A stretch of 64,000 nucleotides of DNA from Microcoleus sp. EPA2 (GCA_020882975.1 JAHRFD010000001.1:370388-434387); one strand, 5' to 3'. Positions 7,128 to 15,807 are shown, numbered from the stretch's first letter. The notes: generated from the letters alone by a model not told the origin. Numbers and translations: made by a program.

Positions 7128-9137
7128 CTAAGATTGAAGATAAGTATACTGGCTAAGACTCCTTTCATAATTTTGCAGCAAAAGTTGTGACTCCGAAAGA
7201 GTAATTTTATTTTGCTGCAACGCTTCCTCTGTCTGACGGCGGATGCTTTCAACCAAACTTTCTGCATCGTACTGTACATAGCTGAGAACTTCTTTCATCG
7301 TGTCTCCTTTCACAACGTGTTCGATATGATAGCCAGAAGGCGTTAGCTGAATGTGTACTGCATTTGCATCGCCGAATAAGTTGTGAAGGTTCCCCATGAT
7401 TTCTTGATAAGCACCTCCCAAAAATAGAGCTAAATAGTAAGGTTGTCCGGGCTTCAGAGGATGCAGTTCCAAAACTGACTTGACATCTCGCAAATCGATA
7501 AATTGGTCGATTTTACCATCGCTATCGCAGGTGAGATCTGCCAAAGTTCCTCGCTGAGTTGGCTCTTCATCAAGTCGGTGGATTGGCATAATAGGGAACA
7601 ATTGGTTAATTGCCCAACTGTCGGGCACTGACTGAAAAACAGATAAGTTGATGTAATAAATTGAGGCCATCACCTTTTCTAAGTCTTCCAAATCGTCGGA
7701 TACATATTCTTTTTCCCGCGCGATCGCCTGGATTTTTTCGCAGCAAGCCCAATACAATTGCTCAGTTTTAGCCCGTTCAGCAATTCCCAAATAGCCTAAG
7801 TTAAATAAACTGATTGCTTCTTGTTTAAATTGGATAGCATCGTGATAGACTTCTTGATAATTTTCAGGACTAATTGATTGGTAAATTTCGTAGAGATTCC
7901 GCGGAATTTGGTGGGCGTTTTCGTCTACAGGTTCTGGTACTTCCCTCAGAACTTCGCTCGTACCAAGTACATCAAAAATTAACACTGATTGGTGAGAAGC
8001 GATCGCCCGTCCGCTTTCACTAATGATAATTGGTACTGGTACTTTTCGCTCGTCACAGGCATCCTTTACTCCCGCTACTACGTCGTTGGCGTAGTTTTGC
8101 ATATTGTAATTTTTAGAGGCATGAAAATTAGTTTTAGAACCATCATAGTCAACGCCCAGTCCACCACCTACATCCAAGTAGTTCATATTAGCTCCCAACT
8201 TAGCTAATTCTACATAAATGTGGCTGGCTTCTCGGATGGCATCTTTGATGACGCTAATCGATGAAATTTGAGAGCCGATATGGAAGTGCAACAGTTGCAA
8301 ACAGTCTAGCATTCCTGCTTTTTTCAGCTCCTCGACAGCGCGGACAATTTCAGGAATAGTCAAGCCAAATTTTGCTCGATCGCCTGTGGAACCTCCCCAG
8401 CGGCCAACACCAGTGGTACTGAGTTTGGCTCGCACTCCCAAAATTGGTTTAATTCCTAATGCTTTGCCCGCGGCGATCGCCAGTTGCACTTCCTCTATTT
8501 GCTCAAGCACAACTACTGAAGTTTGCCCTAACCGCTGGGCTAAAATAGCCGTTTCTATATATTCGCGGTCTTTGTAACCATTGCAAATTAATAAAGCGCC
8601 TGGGTTTTTTAAAGTGGCTAAAGCTATCATTAATTCCGGTTTAGATCCAGCTTCCAAGCCGAAGTGGTGCGGTTGACCGAAACGCACCAAATCTTCAACT
8701 AATTGGCGGTGCTGGTTGCATTTGACCGGAAAGACACCGCGATAGACATTTTTGTAATTGTAGCGGGCGATCGCTCTTGCAAAACAAGAATTTAACCGCT
8801 CAATCCGGTCTTCCAAAATATCAGAAAATCGAATCAGTAGTGGCAGTGCCAAGTTTCGCTGTTTGAGAGATTCTACCAGTTCGCACAAGTCCAGGGAGCC
8901 GCCACGATCGCCCTTGGGAGATACTGTAACGTGACCGGCTGCATTGATCGAGAAATAGGGTTCCCCCCAACCTTGAATTCGGTATAGTTTTTCGCTATCT
9001 TCGATTGTCCAAGATTTTTGTGGAATTGGAGCAGTCGTTGACAAAGTAGTGTCTGGTGTCACCAAATTTGGGATACTTGGTGGCTGAGTCGATAGTGGCT
9101 CGATCGGGGAGGAAGCAGCAGTGGCAGGGGAACTCAT
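7128..9137 (-). CDS. speA: Biosynthetic arginine decarboxylase
   Basis: The 669-aa protein is a fold-III PLP-dependent arginine decarboxylase (arginine to agmatine plus CO2), the first step of polyamine synthesis. Visible motifs include GVFPVKCNQ with the PLP lysine, FGLEAGSKPEL, LHFHIGSQI, the glycine loop YLDVGGGLGVDYDGS and SESGRAIASHQSVLIFDVLG. The catalytic cysteine region of the C-terminal barrel is also present (LTCDSDGKID). Family length is about 630-660 aa; the first 60 residues are a Pro/Thr/Ser-rich extension before WTIEDSEKLYRIQGWG. Its 3' end faces the upstream nucleotidyltransferase gene. Confidence 0.95.
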   Translation of the reverse strand: MSSPATAASSPIEPLSTQPPSIPNLVTPDTTLSTTAPIPQKSWTIEDSEKLYRIQGWGEPYFSINAAGHVTVSPKGDRGGSLDLCELVESLKQRNLALPLLIRFSDILEDRIERLNSCFARAIARYNYKNVYRGVFPVKCNQHRQLVEDLVRFGQPHHFGLEAGSKPELMIALATLKNPGALLICNGYKDREYIETAILAQRLGQTSVVVLEQIEEVQLAIAAGKALGIKPILGVRAKLSTTGVGRWGGSTGDRAKFGLTIPEIVRAVEELKKAGMLDCLQLLHFHIGSQISSISVIKDAIREASHIYVELAKLGANMNYLDVGGGLGVDYDGSKTNFHASKNYNMQNYANDVVAGVKDACDERKVPVPIIISESGRAIASHQSVLIFDVLGTSEVLREVPEPVDENAHQIPRNLYEIYQSISPENYQEVYHDAIQFKQEAISLFNLGYLGIAERAKTEQLYWACCEKIQAIAREKEYVSDDLEDLEKVMASIYYINLSVFQSVPDSWAINQLFPIMPIHRLDEEPTQRGTLADLTCDSDGKIDQFIDLRDVKSVLELHPLKPGQPYYLALFLGGAYQEIMGNLHNLFGDANAVHIQLTPSGYHIEHVVKGDTMKEVLSYVQYDAESLVESIRRQTEEALQQNKITLSESQLLLQNYERSLSQYTYLQS

Positions 9138-9292
9138 CTTCTCGGAAACCTTAAAATGACTGGTCGAGTAGTTAGTTTATCGCAGATATCGGGTTTCCTG
9201 ATGTACTGGAAAATTCACTTTGTGACTGTGGGGCGATCGACCTCAAGGTTAGATCGATGAAAATTGCGATCGGTATTTTCCACTAACAGATT

Positions 9293-10489
9293 TTAGGCCC
9301 AAATCATTTCAGGTGGCGCCATATCAGCCCCCATAATCATGCCCCCATGAGTGGTAGACTTTTTCACACCAGGTTTAGGTGCGGGGGTGTCGCGCGCCGT
9401 CGCTGGCGCAACGGAGGCAGGTGGTGTCACTAGATTTGCCGGTACGGGCTGCCCCCCTGGCACAACAGGTTGTTGCGATAGCCAAGCCACACCCCCCACA
9501 GCCCCAGCCATTAAAGCTGTATACCCGATATACAAATGGGCTGAATTCATTTGAAAGCCATCGTCTGAGTCCGATTCGGAAACCGACAAATAGGAGTTGA
9601 GATTGCCACTGGCATCTAGCTGAGGCAAAGCATCTGCCATGGCAGTGCCGTTGAGTCCCACGGCATCGCCGATCCGACGGATGAAACCTCTAACGTAGAT
9701 GTCTTGGGGGAGTTTCTCAATTTCCCCATTTTCGATCGCTTCGATGTGGTGCAGCGGCACCAGAGTTTGACTGTGGATGTGTTGGATAGATAAGGCTCTA
9801 AGTTCCCTTCCTAGGCGCAATTCTCTCCCCAACTCGCACAAACAATCTTTCCGTTGTTGAATACCCAAAGCTAGTGCTTCTTCCTTAGTGAGCTTCTTGT
9901 GTTTCTGAAGAAAAGAAAATCCTGGGAAGGAGTTTCCTTTAACTACCACAGCACCGGGTGTAGCTGACTCAACTTGACCTTCGTCTGGGGGAAATTGTTG
10001 GTTTGGTTCGAGAGTTTCGGTATCTCGAAGATCGGCATTTTCAGTGTCCGACTCTGTTTTGGGTAGCAATTCCACAGTAGTGCTACGACGATAAAAGATG
10101 GGAGCAGATACTTGTGACGGTTCTAATTCTCTGACTGCCGTAAATTCTGTAGCTTTGCTCAGCAGCGGACTTGTCAGGGAAGAACTTCCCATAGTAGAAC
10201 TTGCCAGGGCGAAACTCTCCGGGGCTAGTTGTAGTTCCGTTTTTTGTGATTTGGGGAACCGCTCAAATGCTAGTTTGACTGCTTCTCGGCTAACCGCTCT
10301 AATTAAAATTTCCGCTGCCGATGCCGCTTCGCCCAACATAGTTTGCAAGCTAGCTAGAGCGTGGCTGTAGGTGTCGCTACAAAGTAGTTCAGCTTCTATT
10401 TGACCAAGGACAGAGCGAAAACTTTCTTGAGAAACTTCAATAGTTGTGTGATCTGTCACCCCAAAATAAGCATCGGGTTTCAGTGCCAT
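9293..10489 (-). CDS. RodZ-like helix-turn-helix membrane protein
   Basis: In this 398-aa protein a RodZ/HTH_25 domain (about residues 215-290) is recognisable: LGRELRALSIQHIHSQTLVPLHHIEAIENGEIEKLPQ then YVRGFIRRIGDAVGLNG. This is the cytoskeleton-linked HTH fold. A membrane segment follows (LYIGYTALMAGAVGGVAWL, about residues 317-335), then a short Pro/Ala-rich tail. The N-terminal 200 residues form a separate, poorly conserved region. RodZ connects MreB to the envelope, and a role in cell shape is plausible but unproven here. No mre genes are nearby. Confidence 0.75.
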   Translation of the reverse strand: MALKPDAYFGVTDHTTIEVSQESFRSVLGQIEAELLCSDTYSHALASLQTMLGEAASAAEILIRAVSREAVKLAFERFPKSQKTELQLAPESFALASSTMGSSSLTSPLLSKATEFTAVRELEPSQVSAPIFYRRSTTVELLPKTESDTENADLRDTETLEPNQQFPPDEGQVESATPGAVVVKGNSFPGFSFLQKHKKLTKEEALALGIQQRKDCLCELGRELRLGRELRALSIQHIHSQTLVPLHHIEAIENGEIEKLPQDIYVRGFIRRIGDAVGLNGTAMADALPQLDASGNLNSYLSVSESDSDDGFQMNSAHLYIGYTALMAGAVGGVAWLSQQPVVPGGQPVPANLVTPPASVAPATARDTPAPKPGVKKSTTHGGMIMGADMAPPEMIWA

Positions 10490-10627
10490 GATATTTATGT
10501 TGTTTTACTACAAGGTATCTGAGTAACTTATTCGACAAGTTGGTACTGATTCCGGATGCCATTAGGGGGAGAGTCTAGTAGGGCTAAGCTCCCTTGATTT
10601 GCTATTGATGAAGTGGTCGCTGGGGAT

Positions 10628-10712
10628 TGGTAACTGGTGATTCATGCTTGGGATCTTCCCTCACCAATCACTAATAACCAATCACTAATAACCAATCACT
10701 AATAACTAATAA
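10628..10712. repeat. Heptamer STRR block (AACCAATCACTAAT)
   Basis: Repeats of CACTAATAACCAAT-type double heptamers lie between the DUF3611 gene and the RodZ-like gene. The preceding TTGGTAACTGGTGATT is partly complementary, giving a weak hairpin just past the DUF3611 stop codon. Confidence 0.75.
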
Positions 10713-11303
10713 CTACTGCTTGTTGATGCGATCGAGCAACCACAGAGCTCCGACTATCCCCACAAAGTGGGCTAAAGTAGCGTGAATGTTTGCCAGCACT
10801 ACAAATATATCGAGGGGCTGAATGAACCGACTGAAATCGACGGCTGCACCGAATAAAACTTGGGGCTGAGATATAGATTTGACGAACAATGTACCACCGA
10901 TTGCTTCTGCTCCCAGCAGCGTCAGCAGCATTCCCGACAAATTACTCATCAGTGTCAATCGTACTTCTTGAATCGTCTGCGCCCTTTTGGGGCGGACACC
11001 GCTGGCGGGCGATCGCAGTTCTTTAGATAAGCGAGTAAACCGAAAAGCCCGATAGGCGCTGTAGCCGAGGGCTAAGAGCCCGCACACAGCCAACAATACA
11101 CCTCCGCCGGTTCCAGCACTGGTCTGGCTCGTAGCGGAGGCACTACTCGACAGGGCAGAGGGGACTGCCAGCAGCAAAATTAACCCCGCCACCACGCCCA
11201 GCACTGCTTGGGCCCAGAAGCAAGTCCAGCCCGCAGTCCGCAGGGCAAAGGCAACTCGCTGTGCCGCTAGGGGAAGATTATCTGTATCTAACTGATTTGT
11301 CAT
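10713..11303 (-). CDS. DUF3611 family membrane protein
   Basis: The 196-aa protein begins with the conserved RVAFALRTAGWTCFWAQAVLG segment and shows four hydrophobic stretches (about residues 30-48, 65-85, 117-137 and 158-190, the last with HATLAHFVGIVGALWLLDRI). This matches the DUF3611 family, found mainly in cyanobacteria and chloroplasts. The family's function is unknown; location is presumably thylakoid or plasma membrane. Confidence 0.8.
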   Translation of the reverse strand: MTNQLDTDNLPLAAQRVAFALRTAGWTCFWAQAVLGVVAGLILLLAVPSALSSSASATSQTSAGTGGGVLLAVCGLLALGYSAYRAFRFTRLSKELRSPASGVRPKRAQTIQEVRLTLMSNLSGMLLTLLGAEAIGGTLFVKSISQPQVLFGAAVDFSRFIQPLDIFVVLANIHATLAHFVGIVGALWLLDRINKQ

Positions 11304-11477
11304 ATATGCAGCAGTGTAACTGGTTAGGTTTAGCTAGGAGTTTTTGGTAGCAGGGACTGGAGACCAAAAGAGTTTAAGGTATCAGACCGTGGGAGCAATT
11401 CTTTAATTCTTCAATCTCAAATTTTAAATCTCAAATTGATTTATGGCGGGTTAACCGCTTCTAAAAATCTAGGTATT

Positions 11478-11507
11478 TTGTCAACTTTCACAAACCCTCT
11501 TTACAAT
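11478..11507 (+). promoter_or_regulatory. Predicted sigma70-type promoter of the HLIP gene
   Basis: TTGTCA (11478-11483) and TACAAT (11502-11507) are separated by 18 bp, about 80 bp upstream of the HLIP start codon. Predicted by eye only. Light-stress regulatory elements often overlap such promoters, but none is claimed. Confidence 0.5.
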
Positions 11508-11586
11508 GGGAGAAGAAACGTTTAAGAATTGTAACTAACATTGGATTTCACATTTAGATACTAGGCACACAGAGGCAATTAAAGCA

Positions 11587-11757
11587 ATGACACCTATACA
11601 ACCAACCATAACTCCGAAACTGTCACAGCCAAAATTTGGCTTCAACAACTACGCCGAAAGGCTCAACGGTAGAGCTGCGATGATCGGCTTTATCCTCACT
11701 TTGGCGATCGAGTATGCCACAGGGCAGGGCTTACTGTCCTGGTTAGGCCTCAACTAA
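11587..11757 (+). CDS. High-light-inducible protein (HLIP/SCP)
   Basis: A 56-aa protein starts at ATG 11587 and ends with TAA at 11755-11757. It contains the chlorophyll-binding signature AERLNGRAAMIGF (ExxNxRxAM) in a single membrane helix (RAAMIGFILTLAIEYATG). HLIPs are one-helix members of the LHC/ELIP superfamily that bind chlorophyll and carotenoid in thylakoids and protect photosystem II assembly intermediates under excess light. A consensus-like promoter lies upstream. It is transcribed alone. Confidence 0.92.
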   Translation: MTPIQPTITPKLSQPKFGFNNYAERLNGRAAMIGFILTLAIEYATGQGLLSWLGLN

Positions 11758-12089
11758 TTTTAGCGTGCTGTCAGCCTCACATCGGCTCGATCGCCAGGGA
11801 ATAGTCGGTGTGAGTTCTCTGTGGAGTGTCACCAGTTCTCGAATTGATTAGAATATCCACAAGAAACAATATCAGAGACTTTTCGGTCTTGGGATACTTG
11901 TTATCAAAACGGTAGAGCTGGATTATGATGTGTCGATCGGGCAAAAAATTGATTTGACAAGGTTGGCAATTTGACCGGGCTCCCGTACAATGCCCCACAG
12001 GCGAGAATGTTAATCTAGGTTAAGCTAGTATTTGAGCTAGAAATCCCGAATGTTCCGCCAGGTATCAGCTTTAGAGCGATTAATTTAAG
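11758..12089. other. Intergenic region downstream of the HLIP gene
   Basis: No supported gene was seen. Short open frames here lack conserved features. Immediately downstream lies the IS end-like relic. Confidence 0.5.
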
Positions 12090-12215
12090 CTAGTGCGGTC
12101 TTGGGGTGTCCCCAAGTGGAGCAACTGGCGTATCGCGGTTGGCTAAACCGTGAAAGCTTACTGAGGGATAGCCGCTCCCATGCTCCCGATGAAGTAAGAA
12201 GCAAATGTCGAGACA
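12090..12215 (+). mobile_element. Possible IS200/IS605 right-end (omega-RNA-like) relic
   Basis: The stretch from GTGCGGTCTTGGGGTGTCCC through CCGTGAAAGCTTACTGAGGG and GCCGCTCCCATGCTCCCGAT resembles, from memory, the conserved structured 3' end found after many cyanobacterial tnpB genes (the omega-RNA scaffold). In one frame it reads CGLGVSPSGATGVSRLAKP then stop, like a TnpB C-terminus. Internal pairings include GGGGTGTCCCC and GGTTGGCTAAACC. No tnpB is attached. The call rests on pattern memory and needs a homology search. Confidence 0.42.
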
Positions 12216-12269
12216 AGTCTAGTATTTGTATAGCAGATTGTAGATAAATATAGAAAAGAGTAAACAGCA

Positions 12270-12575
12270 ATGAATGCTTCATGGACGCGACTTTTAAGGT
12301 CTGCTTACCGTAGAGATCCTATTACCAGCTTTGTTGTGACAGTGGGTGTTGTCGATGCAGCGATCGGCAGTATTGGTGCTAGTGGCTCTTTATTGGCTTT
12401 TGGGCTAGGTACCGCTGGGGTGGCGATCGCCCTGAGATTCTGGCAGAGTTACCGCTCAGGAGCCGAACAGCCTGCACCTGCTCCCGAATACTATCTCCCC
12501 CCTCAGTCTTCTCGACCTCAGTTACCCACACTCAACAACCTATCTAAAAAAAATCCTCCCTATGAAGGGTACTGA
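12270..12575 (+). CDS. Conserved hypothetical small membrane protein
   Basis: This is a 101-aa protein with a basic N-terminus (TRLLRSAYRRDPITS), a long hydrophobic glycine/alanine-rich stretch (about residues 19-60, SFVVTVGVVDAAIGSIGASG) that could form one or two membrane helices, and a proline-rich cytoplasmic tail. The sequence looks like a small cyanobacterial conserved protein, but I cannot name its family. A strong terminator hairpin follows 30 bp after the stop codon, which supports a real transcription unit. Confidence 0.6.
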   Translation: MNASWTRLLRSAYRRDPITSFVVTVGVVDAAIGSIGASGSLLAFGLGTAGVAIALRFWQSYRSGAEQPAPAPEYYLPPQSSRPQLPTLNNLSKKNPPYEGY

Positions 12576-12812
12576 GTAATCGGAATGAGGTGAGGCAAAT
12601 ATGACAAAAGGGAAGGAAATGTGAGTTTCCTTCCCTTTTGTTTTCTGGTTTTGCGTGTAGTTTTGGCGATCGCCCGATTCAGGGTTTTGGGCTTTTAATT
12701 TTTTCCGCAAAGTTTGCTGTTGTTTTTTTAGCTGTCGAACTCTGGCTGAGCCACCTTTTCCTTTGGAGTTTCTGCCTTCACTGCGGGGAGACTCCCAACT
12801 CTTCAGTCTCAT
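12540..12812 (-). CDS. Putative small basic protein
   Basis: From the ATG at 12812 this frame encodes 90 aa with a very basic N-terminal half (SEGRNSKGKGGSARVRQLKK, then QQQTLRKKLKAQ). The support is a near-consensus promoter immediately upstream (TTGACA, 17 bp, TACTAT). Against it, there is no clear ribosome-binding site, the frame runs through the terminator hairpin at 12606-12639, and it overlaps the end of the opposite gene. The true product may be shorter, or the promoter may drive a non-coding RNA. Confidence 0.35.
   Translation of the reverse strand: MRLKSWESPRSEGRNSKGKGGSARVRQLKKQQQTLRKKLKAQNPESGDRQNYTQNQKTKGKETHISFPFVIFASPHSDYSVPFIGRIFFR
12606..12639 (+). terminator. Rho-independent-type terminator
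   Basis: A perfect 14-bp stem AAAAGGGAAGGAAA / TTTCCTTCCCTTTT with a 6-nt loop is followed by GTTTTC. It sits 30 bp after the 12270-12575 gene. Confidence 0.8.
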
Positions 12813-12837
12813 GTTGTTATTTTTGTATACTATTTTT

Positions 12838-12866
12838 ATAGTACACCCTGGGAATTTTACTGTCAA
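12838..12866 (-). promoter_or_regulatory. Strong predicted sigma70 promoter with palindromic -10 region
   Basis: On the minus strand TTGACA (12866-12861) and TACTAT (12843-12838) are spaced by 17 bp. The -10 lies in an inverted repeat TACTAT...ATAGTA that could be an operator. Transcription would start near 12831, about 19 nt before the ATG at 12812. Confidence 0.6.
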
Positions 12867-12900
12867 GTAGTTTCAGTATCTAGGAAACCAAAACTAAAAA

Positions 12901-12933
12901 GCGTAGTGGTAGGGATAAATCCTGCCACTACGC
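12901..12933 (-). terminator. Hairpin downstream of the tandem PTPS gene
   Basis: GCGTAGTGGTAGGGAT and ATCCTGCCACTACGC form a long stem with a tiny loop about 40 bp beyond the stop codon of the minus-strand PTPS gene. No strong T-run follows. Confidence 0.5.
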
Positions 12934-12972
12934 AACAGTTTAGAATGCCCGTGTCTTTAGACCGGGGAGAGG

Positions 12973-13845
12973 TCAAACCCCAACCAAAACCCCTGACTGC
13001 TGCTGACTTTCACTCACCAATTCCTCTAAATCAGCGGAGTAAATTTCACAACTATTATTGGGGCTTTCAGTCAGCTTAATCTTGTGCAACTCTGCTCCCA
13101 ATTCACGCACGGGCGATCGTAATAATTGGCAAATACGAACCGCAATATTTTCCGCCGTCGGTACAACATTTTCAAAATAAGCAATATCCTTATTTAAAAA
13201 AGTATGATCCAACGGTTCAACAACATAATCATCAATAGCTTTTTGCAAAGCTCCCAAATCCGCAATCATACCAGTCCGCTCATCAATTTCCCCTTTCACC
13301 GTCACATCTAAATGATAGTTGTGACCGTGACCATGAGGACGAGCGCACTTACCGTAAATTTCCGAATTTGCTTCCAAGCTCAAATCTGGACGAGCTAACC
13401 GGTGGGCGGCGCTAAAATGAGTAGACACAGTTAGATAAGCTTCCATTCCGTTTCCTAAATATTCGGCCCAAAGTTCTGGGTGTTCAAACAATTGAATTTT
13501 GCTCACAGGTAAATGAGGAGCTAGCCTCCACCAAATTTCCCGTGCGATGTTTTCGGTAGTTGGCAAAGTCTGCTGAAATTCCGGCCACGCTTCGTTAAGG
13601 TAGGAAAAATCGAGATGGTTGGTAACTTCCCGCTTAATGACGTGCTTGACATCAGACAGGTTCAACACCATGCCGTACTCATCAAGTTCTCCTATCATAG
13701 AAACATACAGGACGTAATTGTGTCCATGTCCCGGTGCGCGGGCTGTTGGGCCAAACCGCTCAAAATTTTCGGCTTCGCTCAACTCCGGTAGCCAGTAACG
13801 ATGACTCGCCGAAAACTGTGCCCGACGATTGATGATGCACTGCAT
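12973..13845 (-). CDS. Tandem-domain 6-pyruvoyl/6-carboxy-tetrahydropterin synthase (QueD-like)
   Basis: The 290-aa protein has two PTPS/QueD domains. Domain 1 (about residues 1-125) has SASHRYW (His15) and GHGHNY. Domain 2 (about 134-280) has SAAHRLA (His148) and KCARPHGHGHNY with the catalytic-type Cys167 and zinc-ligand histidines. Domain 1 has Thr34 where domain 2 has Cys167, and Pro38 where domain 2 has His171, so domain 1 is probably inactive or altered. QueD makes 6-carboxytetrahydropterin for queuosine; PTPS makes biopterin precursors, and cyanobacteria also make pterin glycosides. ATG 13845 is preferred over the TTG nine bases upstream. Confidence 0.85.
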   Translation of the reverse strand: MQCIINRRAQFSASHRYWLPELSEAENFERFGPTARAPGHGHNYVLYVSMIGELDEYGMVLNLSDVKHVIKREVTNHLDFSYLNEAWPEFQQTLPTTENIAREIWWRLAPHLPVSKIQLFEHPELWAEYLGNGMEAYLTVSTHFSAAHRLARPDLSLEANSEIYGKCARPHGHGHNYHLDVTVKGEIDERTGMIADLGALQKAIDDYVVEPLDHTFLNKDIAYFENVVPTAENIAVRICQLLRSPVRELGAELHKIKLTESPNNSCEIYSADLEELVSESQQQSGVLVGV

Positions 13846-13854
13846 AAAAGTCAA

Positions 13855-14313
13855 GTAGGGTAAGCTTGTAAAGTTCTGTAAAGGACTTACTTCTTAAGGA
13901 TAAACTAATTTTTGCTGGAATTTTTCGATACTTTGAGGGTGCTGTACATGAATTGCGACCAATTTTCCAGATATGGGCAAGGGGCGGGCTCTCCCGCCGA
14001 GTCCACAATCAAATTTACTCTTTGGGGAACAGGCAAGATGCTTGTTCTTGAGCATAGTGCAAGATTTTACATTAATTCTACAAAGAGATATCAGATATCA
14101 AGTACCCCTAGCAAACATCTTCTCCCCATCAGTTGCTAGCCCATCAGTTAGGAATCTTTGACATAAAAAGTGCGATCGACTTTTTTGCAACACAGGACAC
14201 CCTACAGTTGCAGTTTTTCCGATAAACTCTGCAATAATTAGCCGTTTGCAGTTCCATGACAACCAAAACTAATCACCTGTTCCCAACCATTTATTACCCC
14301 TTACCCAATATTA
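13855..14313. other. Intergenic region between divergent PTPS and MscS genes
   Basis: This 459-bp divergent gap contains a short GGCGGG-CTCT-CCCGCC hairpin (13983-13998) and no gene that I can support. It should hold both promoters. Confidence 0.5.
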
Positions 14314-15807
14314 ATGAATTGGATTACTGTAAAAGCCAAACATTTTTTTGAACAACTATCTGCTGCGATGATGACCCCACTATTTTATGTGGGCGATGCT
14401 CATCTTTCCATTGCTGCCATCATCAAACTAATTTTACTAGCTATAGTTTCCTTTTTTGTAGCTCGCATCATTAGTGAAGGAATCAAGCGCAGCCTCCTAG
14501 TTCGGATGGGATTAGATCGAGGTAGTCAAGAAGCAATTTCTACCATAATTGGCTATATTTTGACAACTTTCGGCTGCATCATCGTCCTGCAAGGCGCAGG
14601 CATCAATCTCACTTCTTTAACTGTTATAGCTGGGGTTGTGGGTATTGGTTTTGGCTTTGGCTTGCAAAATCTCGCCACTAACTTTATCAGCGGTATCACT
14701 TTACTATTTGAACACCAAATTAGAGTGGGAGATTTTATTGAAATAGACAATTTATTAGGAACAGTCGAAAATATTTCCATTCGTTCCACGATTATTAAAA
14801 CCATAGATGGTCTTTTTGTTATTATCCCCAATATTAAATTTGTTGAAACTAACATTATTAACTGGAGTTATAGAGACCCTCGGTGTCGCTTACATATTCC
14901 CGTTGGCGTTGCCTACGGCACCGATCCAGTTTTAGTGACGGAAGCACTCTTAGTCGCTGCGAGGAAGGAACCAAATGTTTTGTCACATCCTTCTCCGAAA
15001 GTCTGGTTTCGCGGATTTGGAGATAATGCTTTAAACTTTGACCTTTTGGTTTGGACGGACCAGCCACAGGAAAGCGATGCGATTAAAAGTGCAGTCAATT
15101 TTTTAATTGATTACGAATTTCGCAACCGCAACATCGAAATTCCTTTTCCTCAACAGGATTTATGGCTGCGAAATCCGCAAGAATTAACCAAAATACTTGA
15201 AAATCACAAAAATGATATTTCCAATGACAAGGTTTTTCCCCACCATGTCCAAAACTCAGCAGAATCCAATGGTCATGCTACCTCTCCCAAACAGTCTGTA
15301 CCGAAGTCTCTAAATAATTGGAATTTGCGCGATTTGTTGCGACGAGTAACTTATTTTGAACAATGTACAGATTTAGAACTACGACAATTAATAGAATATG
15401 GCTACCGACAACTGTTTCCAGCAGAACAGGTTGTCTGCAAAGAAAACGATCCAGGCGATTCTTTCTATATTATTCTTTCTGGGTCTGTAGAAGTTCTTTC
15501 TCAAAAAACTGGTAAGTATATTGCTACCCTTCACGAGGGGGAGTTTTTTGGGGAAATATCTTTGCTGTTGGGAACTCCGAGAACCGCGACTGTTAAAACT
15601 AGCGCGGATTCAATTTTGTTTGTAGTGGAACGCCATGATTTGAAAAAATTATTAGTAGAACAGCCCAATTTAGCAGATCAAATTGCTCTCAAATTGTCGG
15701 AACGTCAACAAGCTTTAAGAGATTTGGGATTGTTGGATGATGATTCTTTGGAACAAACTCCTTTTCTTAAAGTTAGGAAACGAATTCAAGTTCTTTTTGG
15801 AATTTGA
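14314..15807 (+). CDS. MscS-type mechanosensitive channel with cyclic-nucleotide-binding domain
   Basis: The 497-aa protein has three N-terminal membrane helices (about residues 24-45, 68-92 and 100-125). The MscS pore-lining and cap region follows (GIGFGFGLQNLATNFISGITLLFEHQIRVGDFIEI), then the beta and C-terminal domains to about 285. After a linker, residues 335-460 form a cNMP-binding domain with the phosphate-cassette signature FGEISLLLGTPRTATV. This architecture predicts a tension-gated channel tuned by cAMP or cGMP. Whether the site binds nucleotide cannot be judged from sequence alone. Confidence 0.9.
   Translation: MNWITVKAKHFFEQLSAAMMTPLFYVGDAHLSIAAIIKLILLAIVSFFVARIISEGIKRSLLVRMGLDRGSQEAISTIIGYILTTFGCIIVLQGAGINLTSLTVIAGVVGIGFGFGLQNLATNFISGITLLFEHQIRVGDFIEIDNLLGTVENISIRSTIIKTIDGLFVIIPNIKFVETNIINWSYRDPRCRLHIPVGVAYGTDPVLVTEALLVAARKEPNVLSHPSPKVWFRGFGDNALNFDLLVWTDQPQESDAIKSAVNFLIDYEFRNRNIEIPFPQQDLWLRNPQELTKILENHKNDISNDKVFPHHVQNSAESNGHATSPKQSVPKSLNNWNLRDLLRRVTYFEQCTDLELRQLIEYGYRQLFPAEQVVCKENDPGDSFYIILSGSVEVLSQKTGKYIATLHEGEFFGEISLLLGTPRTATVKTSADSILFVVERHDLKKLLVEQPNLADQIALKLSERQQALRDLGLLDDDSLEQTPFLKVRKRIQVLFGI

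Noticed and set aside
11777-11998. Possible minus-strand 73-aa gene
   Set aside because: It has no start signal, no recognisable motif and lies in an intergenic gap of low conservation appearance.
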